Source: Bacteroidales bacterium (GTDB lineage: Bacteria; Bacteroidota; Bacteroidia; Bacteroidales; F082). Taken from it: a DNA stretch of 38,236 nucleotides. Below the pieces are notes generated by a model, which was not told where the DNA came from, made no database searches, and saw only the letters and a program-made list of their open reading frames with translations. Below are positions 19,286-27,484 of this stretch, piece by piece (position 1 is the stretch's first letter; the number at the start of each line of letters is the position of its first letter). The position numbers and the translations under genes were made by a program. Location of the stretch: NCBI GenBank assembly GCA_024689285.1, contig JAILDR010000137.1, forward strand, positions 1-38,236, in the 5' to 3' direction.

Positions 19286-20866
19286 ATGGCAAACATCAAG
19301 TCAAGTGAAATATCGAGCATCCTGCAAATGCAACTCCAAAACATGAGCAACAAGGTTCAGTTTGAGGAGATCGGCAAGGTGCTGCAAGTGAGTGACGGCG
19401 TGGCACACGTCTACGGATTGGACAAGGTGCAGAGCAACGAACTCGTCGAGTTCGAAAACGGCACCATGGGCGTGGTGCTCAATCTTGAGGAAGACAACGT
19501 CGGTGTGGTGCTGCTTGGTCCCACCGAAGGCATCAAGGAAGGCGAAACGGTGAAACGCACCCAGCGCATCGCCTCCGTCCTCGCAGGCGAAGGCATGTTG
19601 GGTCGTGTTGTTGACGGCCTCGGTCGCCCCATCGACGGCAAGGGAGCTATTCAAGGCAAAACCTTCGAAATGCCCTTGGAGCGCAAAGCCCCTGGTGTCA
19701 TCTTCCGCCAACCCGTGAATCAACCTCTTCAGACGGGCCTCAAAGCCATTGATGCCATGATTCCCATCGGCCGCGGCCAGCGTGAGCTCATCATTGGCGA
19801 CCGCCAGACGGGTAAGACCGCTATCGCCATTGATACCATTATCAACCAGAAGAATAACTTCAAGAATGGTGATCCGATTTACTGCATCTATGTAGCTATC
19901 GGACAGAAGGGTTCCACTGTGGCCAACTTGGTGAACACCTTGGAAAAGAATGGCGCTATGGACTACACCATCGTCGTCAGCGCCACCGCCTCCGACCCTG
20001 CCGCAATGCAGTTCTATGCCCCTTACGCAGGTTGCGCCATCGCTGAATATTTCCGCGATACGGGCCGTCACGCCTTGGTCATCTACGACGACTTGTCGAA
20101 ACAAGCTGTAGCCTATCGTGAAGTCTCCCTGATTTTGCGTCGTCCCCCAGGACGTGAGGCCTACCCTGGCGATATCTTCTACCTCCACAGCCGTCTGTTG
20201 GAGCGTGCCGCTAAGGTCATCAACAACGACGATGTGGCTCGTCAGATGAACGACTTGCCCGACAGTCTCAAGGACATCGTGAAAGGTGGCGGCAGTATTA
20301 CTGCACTACCCATCATCGAGACCCAAGCCGGTGACGTGTCAGCCTACATCCCGACCAACGTCATCTCCATCACCGACGGACAGATTTTCTTGGAGACCAG
20401 CCTGTTCAACGCGGGTATCCGTCCAGCCATCAATGTGGGTATCTCCGTGTCGCGTGTCGGTGGTAATGCACAAATCAAGTCCATGAAGAAAGTGGCTGGT
20501 ACCTTAAAACTCGACCAAGCCCAGTTCCGCGAGATGGAGGCCTTCTCTAAATTCGGTGCCGAGCTCGACGCTGCTACCCTTGCCATTCTCGACAAAGGCC
20601 GCAAAAATGTGGAGCTGCTGAAACAGCCGCAATACACACCTATGCCCGTCGAAAAACAGGTGGCTATCATCTTCTGCGGCACCAATGGTCTGCTGAGCAA
20701 GGTGCCCGGCGACAAAGTGCTGGAGTTCGAAAAACAATTCCTTGACATCATGGATGTGAAGCACAAGGACGTAATGGAGCAACTGAAGGCCGGCAAGATT
20801 GACGACGACATCAAAGCCGTGCTGAAACAAGAAGCGTTGACATTGAGTGAACACTTTAACAGTTAG
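19286..20866 (+). CDS. atpA: F1Fo ATP synthase subunit alpha (regulatory)
   Basis: Alpha alternates with beta in F1 and binds nucleotide without turning it over. The 526-residue product has Walker A GDRQTGKT at 171-178, the [10 protein letters not shown] lead-in, the region [20 protein letters not shown], and [11 protein letters not shown] carrying the arginine finger to beta. It starts [17 protein letters not shown] and ends TLSEHFNS, with a length near the 500-525 of the family. atpG follows after two bases. Confidence 0.97.
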   Translation: MANIKSSEISSILQMQLQNMSNKVQFEEIGKVLQVSDGVAHVYGLDKVQSNELVEFENGTMGVVLNLEEDNVGVVLLGPTEGIKEGETVKRTQRIASVLAGEGMLGRVVDGLGRPIDGKGAIQGKTFEMPLERKAPGVIFRQPVNQPLQTGLKAIDAMIPIGRGQRELIIGDRQTGKTAIAIDTIINQKNNFKNGDPIYCIYVAIGQKGSTVANLVNTLEKNGAMDYTIVVSATASDPAAMQFYAPYAGCAIAEYFRDTGRHALVIYDDLSKQAVAYREVSLILRRPPGREAYPGDIFYLHSRLLERAAKVINNDDVARQMNDLPDSLKDIVKGGGSITALPIIETQAGDVSAYIPTNVISITDGQIFLETSLFNAGIRPAINVGISVSRVGGNAQIKSMKKVAGTLKLDQAQFREMEAFSKFGAELDAATLAILDKGRKNVELLKQPQYTPMPVEKQVAIIFCGTNGLLSKVPGDKVLEFEKQFLDIMDVKHKDVMEQLKAGKIDDDIKAVLKQEALTLSEHFNS

Positions 20867-20868
20867 TT

Positions 20869-21741
20869 ATGGCATCACTGAAAGAAATACGAGCCAGAAT
20901 CGTTTCCGTCGCCTCGACACAGAAAATCACGAGCGCGATGAAAATGGTGTCGGCAGCCAAGCTGAAAAAGACTGAAGGTATCACGACGCGATTTGTGCCC
21001 TACAAGAACAAGCTGAGCGACGCGCTGTCAAACTATCTCAGCTCGTTGGAGGGCGAAGTCAGCATCCCACTGGCCGAACAACGTGAGGTGAAACGCGTCG
21101 CGCTGATGGCCTTCTCGTCAAGCAGTGGCCTATGCGGGGTATACAACTCCAGCGTCTGCAAGCTCTTCAAGCAGGTATACGATGAGTATGTCAGCAAACT
21201 TGGCGCAGAGAATGTCGTCGTTTTCCTCTCGGGAAAGAAGGTCAGCGACTACGCCAAAAAGTTCGGCATCAAGGTGGAAAAGCAGTACGAGCCTTTGGCT
21301 GAGAAACTTTCGTATGACCTCGCCATGGACGTCAGCGACATGATGGTCGACCTCTTCCTCACGCATAAGGTAGACCACGTGGAGCTGATATTCAACCACT
21401 TCAAAAACGCAGGTGTGCAGACACCTACACGCGAGACCGTTCTTCCCCTAAAAGCCGAGACTTCCGATACTGGACAAAATTTCGACTACATCGTTGAGCC
21501 TGACAAGGAGACTTTCGTCAACGACTTGATTCCTAAGGTAGTCCGCACCAACTTCTACTCCACCATGCTCGACGCAGTGACAGCCGAACACGGTGCGCGC
21601 ATGACTGCCATGCACATTGCCTCCGACAATGCAGACCAGCTGTCGCAAGAACTGAAGATTCAGTACAACAAGGCGCGCCAGAACGTCATCACCAATGAAC
21701 TGATTGACATCGTTGGCGGTGCTGAAGCACTGAATGGATAA
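20869..21741 (+). CDS. atpG: F1Fo ATP synthase subunit gamma (central shaft)
   Basis: Gamma is the rotating shaft. The 290-residue product opens with MASLKEIRARIVSVASTQKI and the MKMVSAAKLKK helix. It has the Rossmann-like middle (FSSSSGLCGVYNSSV) and closes with the C-terminal helix NARQNVITNELIDIVGGAEAL-type sequence (here KARQNVITNELIDIVGG), diagnostic for the family. It is the last gene of the operon and is followed by a strong terminator. Confidence 0.96.
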   Translation: MASLKEIRARIVSVASTQKITSAMKMVSAAKLKKTEGITTRFVPYKNKLSDALSNYLSSLEGEVSIPLAEQREVKRVALMAFSSSSGLCGVYNSSVCKLFKQVYDEYVSKLGAENVVVFLSGKKVSDYAKKFGIKVEKQYEPLAEKLSYDLAMDVSDMMVDLFLTHKVDHVELIFNHFKNAGVQTPTRETVLPLKAETSDTGQNFDYIVEPDKETFVNDLIPKVVRTNFYSTMLDAVTAEHGARMTAMHIASDNADQLSQELKIQYNKARQNVITNELIDIVGGAEALNG

Positions 21742-21775
21742 CTTTTGCAATACGTCGGCATCAAGATTACGAAGG

Positions 21776-21817
21776 AATCCCGAACGAATAATTCCTCATT
21801 ATTTGTTCGGGATTTTT
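21776..21817 (+). terminator. Rho-independent terminator of the F-type ATP synthase operon
   Basis: AATCCCGAAC (21776-21785) pairs with GTTCGGGATT (21805-21814); after one G.T pair an inner AATAAT/ATTATT stem closes a five-base loop. The stem runs directly into a T-run ending at 21817, 34 bases after the atpG stop. Confidence 0.85.
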
Positions 21818-21851
21818 GCATATCTACGAGACCCAAAACAGAAAAAAAACC

Positions 21852-21882
21852 TTGCCAAATCCAACTATTTTGCTTATCTTTG
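21852..21882 (+). promoter_or_regulatory. Consensus Bacteroidota promoter with no annotated gene behind it
   Basis: TTG at 21852-21854 is separated by exactly 20 bases from TATCTTTG at 21875-21882, a full match to the TTG-N19-20-TAnnTTTG promoter pattern. It directs transcription rightward into the non-coding region after the ATP synthase terminator. Confidence 0.55.
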
Positions 21883-21888
21883 CAACCG

Positions 21889-21955
21889 CAATTACAAAGC
21901 CCGAATGAAGCAGGAGAATCCTTGTAATTATCTGTTTTTCTGTGCAATACAATAA
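21889..21955 (+). ncRNA. Candidate small transcript with a 16-residue ORF
   Basis: Directly after the promoter, AATTACAA near 21890 can pair with TTGTAATT near 21922-21929, and TCTGTTTTTC follows. An ATG at 21905 opens MKQENPCNYLFFCAIQ, stopping at 21955. Either a short RNA ending at the hairpin or a tiny leader peptide is possible. No homologous family is recognised. Confidence 0.3.
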
Positions 21956-22017
21956 ATAAATAGACTTGCTTGCTGATTTTCCTCCATAACACACTCATTC
22001 ACAATCTATTAAAATAC

Positions 22018-22072
22018 AAAAAACAATAGCAACGCTATACCAACGCTATACTAAAACTATAACAAGCCTATA
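22018..22072. repeat. Imperfect 11-base tandem repeat, about five units
   Basis: Units GCAACGCTATA, CCAACGCTATA, CTAAAACTATA and ACAAGCCTATA follow each other at 22029, 22040, 22051 and 22062; AAAAAACAATA at 22018 is a diverged first unit. All four better units end in CTATA, placing a TATA step once per helical turn. Confidence 0.7.
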
Positions 22073-22328
22073 GCCACCTTCTGTCAACTACGAGGTACCT
22101 TCGTGATAACTTTGTGTTAACCCCCAGATTCCTCTCTGTGGGTAGCTTGCTTCGTGTCTGCGCACATCTGGTGCGCTTGGTTGGGCGTGTGACTGTGTTG
22201 ACTTACGCCTTCGAGATAACGAAGCCGCACTATCTCCATTTTTTCTTCTTGACCGAATCTCTTCCCTCTCTTCTTGTTTCACTCCATTTTTGTTGACTAT
22301 TGTGTCAGCTTTTTTCAGCGTAAGACGC

Positions 22329-24812
22329 TTATTCCTGATAATACACGCGTTTTACCCTCTGAGAGACACGTGTCATTATTTCGTAGGGTATCGTTTGGCA
22401 AGCCTTTGCAATGTCAGCAATATCGTGTTCGGCATCAAAAATGACCACCGTGTCGCCTTCCGAGGCCGCCACATCAGTCAAATCCAGCATACACATATCC
22501 ATGCAAATGTCGCCAATCACCTTGACAGGATTGCCATGCACGTAGAACACACCATTGCCATTACCCAATAGTCGTGAGAGGCCATCAGCATAACCGATAG
22601 GGACAATGCCAATACGCATGTCGCGTTCAGCATGACCATGTCGATTGTATCCTATGCTGTCGCCCTTTGGGATGAACTTGATTTGATTGATGGTGGTCTT
22701 GAGCGACACCACAGGCTGCAAAACGCCTTTGTCAACCTCGCAGGTCGGAATGCCATAGAGTCCAATACCTAAACGCACCATGTCGAACTGGTATTGTGGA
22801 AAGCGCGAGATGCCCGCTGTGTTGAGGATGTGACGCAAGGCCTGCGGGAACGCATCGACAATCAACCGGCTACCTTCCTCAAAGTTGCGTATCTGGCTCT
22901 TGGTGAACTCATCCTCGGCTGGATTGTCAGCCGTGGCGAGATGCGAGAACACACTCTTCACGTTCAGTAACGGGTTGGCCTGAATGCGACGAATAAGCTC
23001 GGACAACTCGCTGTTAGAGAAGCCTAAACGGTGCATACCCGTGTCGAGTTTGATATGGACATTGAGGGGATGTGCCTCAGGCAATGCCATGTTTTGCATC
23101 GCTTTTTCAATAAACTCCAGGTTGCGGAAACTGAACACCTCCGGCTCAAGATGGTATTTGATGATATTGTCGTAACTGTTTACCTCGGGACTCATCACCA
23201 TAATGGGCAGGTTGATACCAGCACGACGCAGTTCAACGCCCTCGTCGGCAAAAGCAACGGTTAGATAATCAACGTTGTGAAATTGCAGTATATTAGAAAC
23301 TTCAAGGTTGCCGCTACCGTAGCCGAAGGCCTTCACCATCACCATCAGCTTGGTCTCGGGCTTGATTTTTGACCGAAAATGGTTGAGATTGCTGACGAGG
23401 TGGTTGAAATTGATTTCCAAAACCGTCTCGTGCGCTTTCTCTTGTAGTTCCATACCGATTTGTTCAAACTCAAAAGCCCTTGCACCTTTCAGCAAGATTG
23501 TCTGGTTGTTGAATTTCGAGAAAGGGAAATGCGCCAAAAAATCAGGCACGTTTTTGTAGAAATAAGCCTCCATATCAAATTTGTTGGCTTGTCTTGATAT
23601 GGCTTCGCCAATGCCAATGAGCAGGTCGACTCCCTTGTTTTTAAGCATCTGACCTATCTCAGTATAGAGGTCAATCTCGTTGCGCCCGCTCTGAAAGATG
23701 TCGGACAGGATGACAGCACGATAGTTGTGTTGCTGATGATGCTTCATCACATCCAGGGCAATGGCCAAGGAGTTGATGTCAGAGTTATAGTAATCGTTGA
23801 TGATGGTGCAATTGTTCACGCCCGCCTTGATTTCGAGACGCATAGCGATGGTCGTGAGACCTTTCAGCCGCTCGGCAATGGTGGCAGGATTCATCTTCAG
23901 CAGCAAACACACAGCAACACAATGCAGGGCATTCTCAACGGAAGCCTCGTCGGCAAAAGGAATGGCAAAGGTCAGACACTCACCTTGATAGACACATTCC
24001 ATCGTTGCAGACTTCTCACTTTTCGTCACCTGTTTCACAAACAGATTTGCTTCCTCAAACTTACGGCTCCAAGTGAACAACTTCACCTTCTCCGCAAGAT
24101 TTGAACGGATAATAACCTGTTGTATCTCAGAATAATCCATACAATACACCAGCTGTTCGGCCTTGGTAAACAAGTTGAGTTTCTCCCCTGCTTTTTGTAC
24201 AGGATTGATAAAGTTCTCCTCATGAGCCTGCCCGATATTGGTAAACACCCCGATGGTCGGGCGGATGATGTCTTGTAAGGTCATCATCTCGTCGGGTTCA
24301 GAGATGCCCGCCTCAAAGATGGCCAAATCGTTGTTATCACTCATTTGCCACACCGAAAGCGGCACACCCACTTGCGAGTTATAACTCTTCGGGCTGCGAA
24401 CAATGTTGTAGTCGGGACTCAGCATCTGAAACAGCCACTCCTTAACGATGGTCTTACCGTTACTACCCGTGATGCCGATAACGGGGTAAGTGAATTGCTG
24501 GCGATGGCGCGAAGCCAAGGTCTGCAAAGCCTTCAACGTGTCAGGCACTATGATAAAAGCCGCCTCGGGATAAACATTTTCAGGCTGTCGGCTCACCACA
24601 AAGGCACGGACACCTTTGTCATACAACTCACCGATGTACTTATGTCCGTCATTGCGGACACTTGAAAGAGCAAAAAACAAAGCTTGACGCGGATCCATCA
24701 GGTGACGGCTATCGATGAGAAGGTCGCATACCTGAAGCATACTTTGGTCACCTACCAACTGTCCGCCAACGATTTCCGAAATCTGATTCAGAGAATAAAA
24801 CTGGTGTTGCAT
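22329..24812 (-). CDS. murF-alr: Bifunctional MurF ligase / alanine racemase fusion
   Basis: The 827-residue fusion joins two steps of peptidoglycan precursor supply. Residues 1 to about 455 are MurF, which adds D-Ala-D-Ala to UDP-MurNAc-tripeptide, with the ATP loop GITGSNGKT at 113-121 and the Mur ligase regions TNIGQAHEENF and NDYYNSD. Residues about 462-827 are a PLP-dependent alanine racemase, with the PLP lysine Lys494 in VMVKAFGYG and the catalytic Tyr722 in SIGYNRHGHAERD. The final segment contains MDMCMLDLTD. This fusion is a known trait of Bacteroidota; the MurF half belongs to the fused form with shortened loops. It is transcribed divergently from pssA. The start MQHQFYSLNQISEIVGG fits the family. 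Confidence 0.95.
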   Translation of the reverse strand: MQHQFYSLNQISEIVGGQLVGDQSMLQVCDLLIDSRHLMDPRQALFFALSSVRNDGHKYIGELYDKGVRAFVVSRQPENVYPEAAFIIVPDTLKALQTLASRHRQQFTYPVIGITGSNGKTIVKEWLFQMLSPDYNIVRSPKSYNSQVGVPLSVWQMSDNNDLAIFEAGISEPDEMMTLQDIIRPTIGVFTNIGQAHEENFINPVQKAGEKLNLFTKAEQLVYCMDYSEIQQVIIRSNLAEKVKLFTWSRKFEEANLFVKQVTKSEKSATMECVYQGECLTFAIPFADEASVENALHCVAVCLLLKMNPATIAERLKGLTTIAMRLEIKAGVNNCTIINDYYNSDINSLAIALDVMKHHQQHNYRAVILSDIFQSGRNEIDLYTEIGQMLKNKGVDLLIGIGEAISRQANKFDMEAYFYKNVPDFLAHFPFSKFNNQTILLKGARAFEFEQIGMELQEKAHETVLEINFNHLVSNLNHFRSKIKPETKLMVMVKAFGYGSGNLEVSNILQFHNVDYLTVAFADEGVELRRAGINLPIMVMSPEVNSYDNIIKYHLEPEVFSFRNLEFIEKAMQNMALPEAHPLNVHIKLDTGMHRLGFSNSELSELIRRIQANPLLNVKSVFSHLATADNPAEDEFTKSQIRNFEEGSRLIVDAFPQALRHILNTAGISRFPQYQFDMVRLGIGLYGIPTCEVDKGVLQPVVSLKTTINQIKFIPKGDSIGYNRHGHAERDMRIGIVPIGYADGLSRLLGNGNGVFYVHGNPVKVIGDICMDMCMLDLTDVAASEGDTVVIFDAEHDIADIAKACQTIPYEIMTRVSQRVKRVYYQE

Positions 24813-24832
24813 AAAATGCGCTAAATTTTCCG

Positions 24833-24840
24833 CAAAGATA
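24833..24840 (-). promoter_or_regulatory. -7 promoter element of murF-alr
   Basis: TATCTTTG on the minus strand lies 20 bases before the murF-alr ATG. It is part of an 11-base inverted repeat shared with the divergent pssA promoter. Confidence 0.5.
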
Positions 24841-24860
24841 CGGCTTTTCTGAAAAACACG

Positions 24861-24868
24861 TATCTTTG
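24861..24868 (+). promoter_or_regulatory. -7 promoter element of pssA
   Basis: TATCTTTG followed by CA lies 22 bases before the pssA ATG at 24891. It faces away from the murF-alr -7 element, with only 20 bases between the two. Confidence 0.55.
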
Positions 24869-24890
24869 CAAACCAGAAAAAAAAGACGAA

Positions 24891-25625
24891 ATGAGCCTAA
24901 AACAACATATCCCCAACGCCATCACATGCTGCAATCTGCTCTCGGGCTGCCTGTCCATTTTGTTTCTCACCCATGATATGCCCGTCAAAGCGGCACTCAT
25001 GATTTTTGCAGCCGGACTGTTCGACTTTTTTGACGGTTTTGCTGCCAGACTACTCAACGTCCATTCCCCCATCGGTGCCGACCTGGACTCGTTGTCGGAC
25101 GTGGTTTCTTTCGGTGTGGCTCCAGGATTCATCATGTATTGGCTGATGAGCCAGTATTTTGCATCCAAGCTATGGCTTCATGAATGGTGGTGGTCCGTTG
25201 GAGGTTTCAATGTATTGCCTTTCATAGCTTTTATGCTTCCTGTATTCTCGGCTATCCGTCTTGCCAAATTCAATGTCGACGACACACAGACGACCTCGTT
25301 TCGAGGCATCCCCGCACCAGGTATGGCCATCTTCATCGCCTCGTTGCCTTTGGCACTCAACCAAGCCGGACATCTCACCGACGGCGCGTTAGATTATTGG
25401 GCCTGCCTCGGCATCACCATTATCTTTTCCTTCATGATGATATGCCGATTGCGATTCTTCTCGTTCAAGATGAAGTCAGCCCATTGGAAAGGTAACGAAG
25501 TCCGGTGGATTTTCCTGATTATCGCCGTTTCGGGTTTTGCCATCTTCAGGTTTTTGGCTTTGCCATTCGTAATGATGGTGTATGTTTTGCTGTCGATACT
25601 CTTCTCTGAGAAAATGGAAAGATAA
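24891..25625 (+). CDS. pssA: CDP-diacylglycerol-serine O-phosphatidyltransferase
   Basis: PssA makes phosphatidylserine, the precursor of phosphatidylethanolamine, from CDP-diacylglycerol and serine at the inner membrane. The 244-residue product has multiple hydrophobic helices and the full CDP-alcohol phosphotransferase motif D48-G-x2-A-R53-x8-G62-x3-D66-x3-D70, whose aspartates bind the metal ions. The N-terminal MSLKQHIPNAITCCNLLSGC is typical of the family in Bacteroidota. Its 3' end faces lptB. No phosphatidylserine decarboxylase gene is adjacent. Confidence 0.93.
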   Translation: MSLKQHIPNAITCCNLLSGCLSILFLTHDMPVKAALMIFAAGLFDFFDGFAARLLNVHSPIGADLDSLSDVVSFGVAPGFIMYWLMSQYFASKLWLHEWWWSVGGFNVLPFIAFMLPVFSAIRLAKFNVDDTQTTSFRGIPAPGMAIFIASLPLALNQAGHLTDGALDYWACLGITIIFSFMMICRLRFFSFKMKSAHWKGNEVRWIFLIIAVSGFAIFRFLALPFVMMVYVLLSILFSEKMER

Positions 25626-25627
25626 CA

Positions 25628-26365
25628 CTACATCTCCTTCTTGTGCAAAATGAAATTCTGTCCCAAGTACACTTCGCGGACATGCTCGTCACGTGCCAGC
25701 TCATCAGGTGTGCCCGACATCAGCACAGAACCATCAAAAAGCAAATAGGCGCGATCGGTAATGGAAAGCGTTTCATGCACGTTGTGGTCGGTGATGAGCA
25801 CACCTATGTTTTTGCGTTTCAGTTTGAAGATGATGCGCTGGATATCCTCCACGGCGATAGGATCGACACCAGCGAAAGGCTCGTCCAAAAGAATAAAACT
25901 CGGATCGACAGCCAAAGCACGGGCTATCTCAGTACGACGACGTTCACCGCCAGAAAGCTGTATTCCCATGCTCTTACGCACATGCTGCAAGCCAAATTCG
26001 TCCAAAAGCGACTCCAACTTCTCGCGCTGTGCCTGCTTCGACATGCCTTTCTTGAACTGCATCACCGACGCGATGTTGTCCTCTACGCTCATTTGACGGA
26101 ACACCGAAGCCTCTTGCGCAAGGTAGCCGATACCCATCTGGGCTCGCTTGAACATGGGTTGTGAAGAGATGTCCTGCTCATTAAGGAATACTTTGCCGGA
26201 ATAAGGCTTGATGAGCCCCACCACCATATAGAATGTGGTGGTCTTACCGGCACCGTTAGGGCCAAGCAGGCCTACAATTTCCCCTTGGTTGACCTCAACG
26301 CTCACGCCCTTCACAACCGTGCGCTGCTTGTATTTCTTCACTAAATCCTGTGTCCAAAGTCTCAT
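25628..26365 (-). CDS. lptB: LPS export ABC transporter ATP-binding protein LptB
   Basis: LptB is the cytoplasmic ATPase that powers LPS extraction from the inner membrane by LptFGC. The 245-residue product has Walker A GPNGAGKT at 35-42, Q-loop region YLAQEASVFR near 81-90, signature LSGGE at 137-141, Walker B FILLDEP at 157-163, and the D-loop FAGVDPIAV. This last block is characteristic of LptB, as is the C-terminal VREVYLG. The ATG at 26365 is preferred over an upstream TTG at 26371 that would overlap the kdsD stop. It follows kdsD by two bases, joining Kdo precursor synthesis with LPS export in one operon. Confidence 0.93.
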   Translation of the reverse strand: MRLWTQDLVKKYKQRTVVKGVSVEVNQGEIVGLLGPNGAGKTTTFYMVVGLIKPYSGKVFLNEQDISSQPMFKRAQMGIGYLAQEASVFRQMSVEDNIASVMQFKKGMSKQAQREKLESLLDEFGLQHVRKSMGIQLSGGERRRTEIARALAVDPSFILLDEPFAGVDPIAVEDIQRIIFKLKRKNIGVLITDHNVHETLSITDRAYLLFDGSVLMSGTPDELARDEHVREVYLGQNFILHKKEM

Positions 26366-26367
26366 AG

Positions 26368-27333
26368 TCAAAAAATCCCTTCTTTAAGTATATCGTGCAA
26401 ATGAATGATTCCCATATATTTCCCGTCATGCATAACAGGCAGTTGTGTAATGCTGTTTTCCCGCATCTTGTGCAAGGCATCCACAACCAAAGCTTCCTCA
26501 TTGATAGTCTTGGGGTTAGAGGTCATGATTTGAACAGCCTTCACCTGCTCAATGTCAGGATATTTCATCAACATACGGCGCAAGTCACCATCCGTGATGA
26601 TGCCGAGAAGTTGTCCGTTTTCAGTCACCACAGTGGCACCAAGTCGTTTACCAGTCATTTCGATAATGACTTGCGTCAAGCTGTCATCAGGACCGACTTC
26701 GGGGCGTTCATTCCTGATATACAAGTCTTTGACACGCAAATACAATTGCTTGCCCAAAGCACCCCCTGGATGGAACTTGGCAAAGTCGGCAGCCGAAAAG
26801 CCACGACACCTCATTAATATAAGAGCCAGCGCATCGCCCATGACAAGCTGGGCCGTAGTGCTGCTGGTTGGCGCAAGACTGCCAGGAATGGCCTCCTCGT
26901 TCACCGTCACATCGAGGACGAAGTCGGCTTGCAAAGCCAAATATGATTGTCGGTTTCCAACTATGGCCACGATTTTGTTTCCACGCAGTTTAATCAGCGG
27001 AACCAGCATCTTGATTTCAGGCGTTTCGCCACTTTTCGAAAGAACGACCACAATGTCGCCCTCGCGCACAATACCCAAATCACCATGAATGGCATCGGCA
27101 GCGTGCATGAAAACCGCATTAGTGCCCGTTGAGTTCATCGTCGCCACAATCTTTTGGGCGATAATGGCACTCTTTCCGATACCCGAAAACACCAAATTAC
27201 CCTTGTTTTCCAGCATCAAGCCGATCGTTTCCGCAAAATCATCATCCAATTGGCCTTTCAACCCATTGATTGCATTCACCTCATTGTCAATAATTTGAGA
27301 AGCCAATTGATTTATTTCTTCATTTTTTCTCAT
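26368..27333 (-). CDS. kdsD: D-arabinose 5-phosphate isomerase (KdsD family)
   Basis: KdsD interconverts ribulose 5-phosphate and arabinose 5-phosphate, the first step to Kdo, the inner-core LPS sugar. The 321-residue product has an N-terminal SIS sugar-phosphate isomerase domain (about 35-165) with FSGIGKSAIIAQKI, HAADAIHGDLG and LSKSGETPEI. Two CBS domains follow at about 195-321, containing GIITDGDLRR and ending in LHDILKEGIF. The frame is open back to 27630, but the ATG at 27333 gives the family-like MRKNEEINQLASQ and leaves room for a promoter between it and the divergent recQ. It is co-transcribed with lptB. Confidence 0.92.
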   Translation of the reverse strand: MRKNEEINQLASQIIDNEVNAINGLKGQLDDDFAETIGLMLENKGNLVFSGIGKSAIIAQKIVATMNSTGTNAVFMHAADAIHGDLGIVREGDIVVVLSKSGETPEIKMLVPLIKLRGNKIVAIVGNRQSYLALQADFVLDVTVNEEAIPGSLAPTSSTTAQLVMGDALALILMRCRGFSAADFAKFHPGGALGKQLYLRVKDLYIRNERPEVGPDDSLTQVIIEMTGKRLGATVVTENGQLLGIITDGDLRRMLMKYPDIEQVKAVQIMTSNPKTINEEALVVDALHKMRENSITQLPVMHDGKYMGIIHLHDILKEGIF

Positions 27334-27349
27334 TTTTTTCAAAATTTTC

Positions 27350-27381
27350 TTGCGCCATATAGATGAAATACTATAACTTTG
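27350..27381 (+). promoter_or_regulatory. Probable recQ promoter
   Basis: TTG at 27350-27352 lies 21 bases before TAACTTTG at 27374-27381, close to the Bacteroidota consensus. The leader to the recQ ATG is about 100 bases and contains a small GAGAG-AAA-CTCTC hairpin (27396-27408) and two AATAACGCA copies. Confidence 0.4.
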
Positions 27382-27484
27382 TCTTTGCTGAATTGGAGAG
27401 AAACTCTCTGAGGCAATAACGCAGTTTTTCAAAACAGATTGCAAAATAACGCAAAAATTCGGACAATACCAAAAGGAAGAAACA

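Larger units (their letters stand above)
21742..22328. other. 587-base non-coding region between the convergent atpG and murF-alr genes
   Basis: It holds, in order: the ATP synthase terminator; a promoter with a 16-codon ORF and a possible hairpin (21852-21955); an 11-base phased repeat (22018-22072); and two diverged copies of a segment, TGTCAACTACGAGG... at 22082-22110 and TGTTGACTTACG... at 22196-22220, both ending in CCTTCG(T/A)GATAAC. Small hairpins are GCGCAC/GTGCGC at 22160-22176 and AGCGT/ACGCT at 22317-22329. A 64-codon minus frame (22088-22282) shows no recognisable features. Confidence 0.6.

Noticed and set aside
19301..20188. 295-codon minus-strand open frame opposite atpA
   Set aside because: It is the antisense of a conserved gene with strong codon bias; the product has no signal, domain or start context, and similar long antisense frames occur opposite atpF/atpH (18255-19067) and ntpB (8955-9647).
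22018..22072. CRISPR-like array
   Set aside because: Units are only 11 bases with no spacers, and no cas gene is present.
22088..22282. 64-codon minus-strand ORF in the non-coding region after atpG
   Set aside because: No promoter or recognisable feature; it crosses the diverged direct repeat and hairpins, so repeat or RNA structure explains it as well as coding would.
26365..26371. TTG start for lptB overlapping the kdsD stop
   Set aside because: An ATG two codons later fits the family start and leaves a two-base gap; TTG is not needed.
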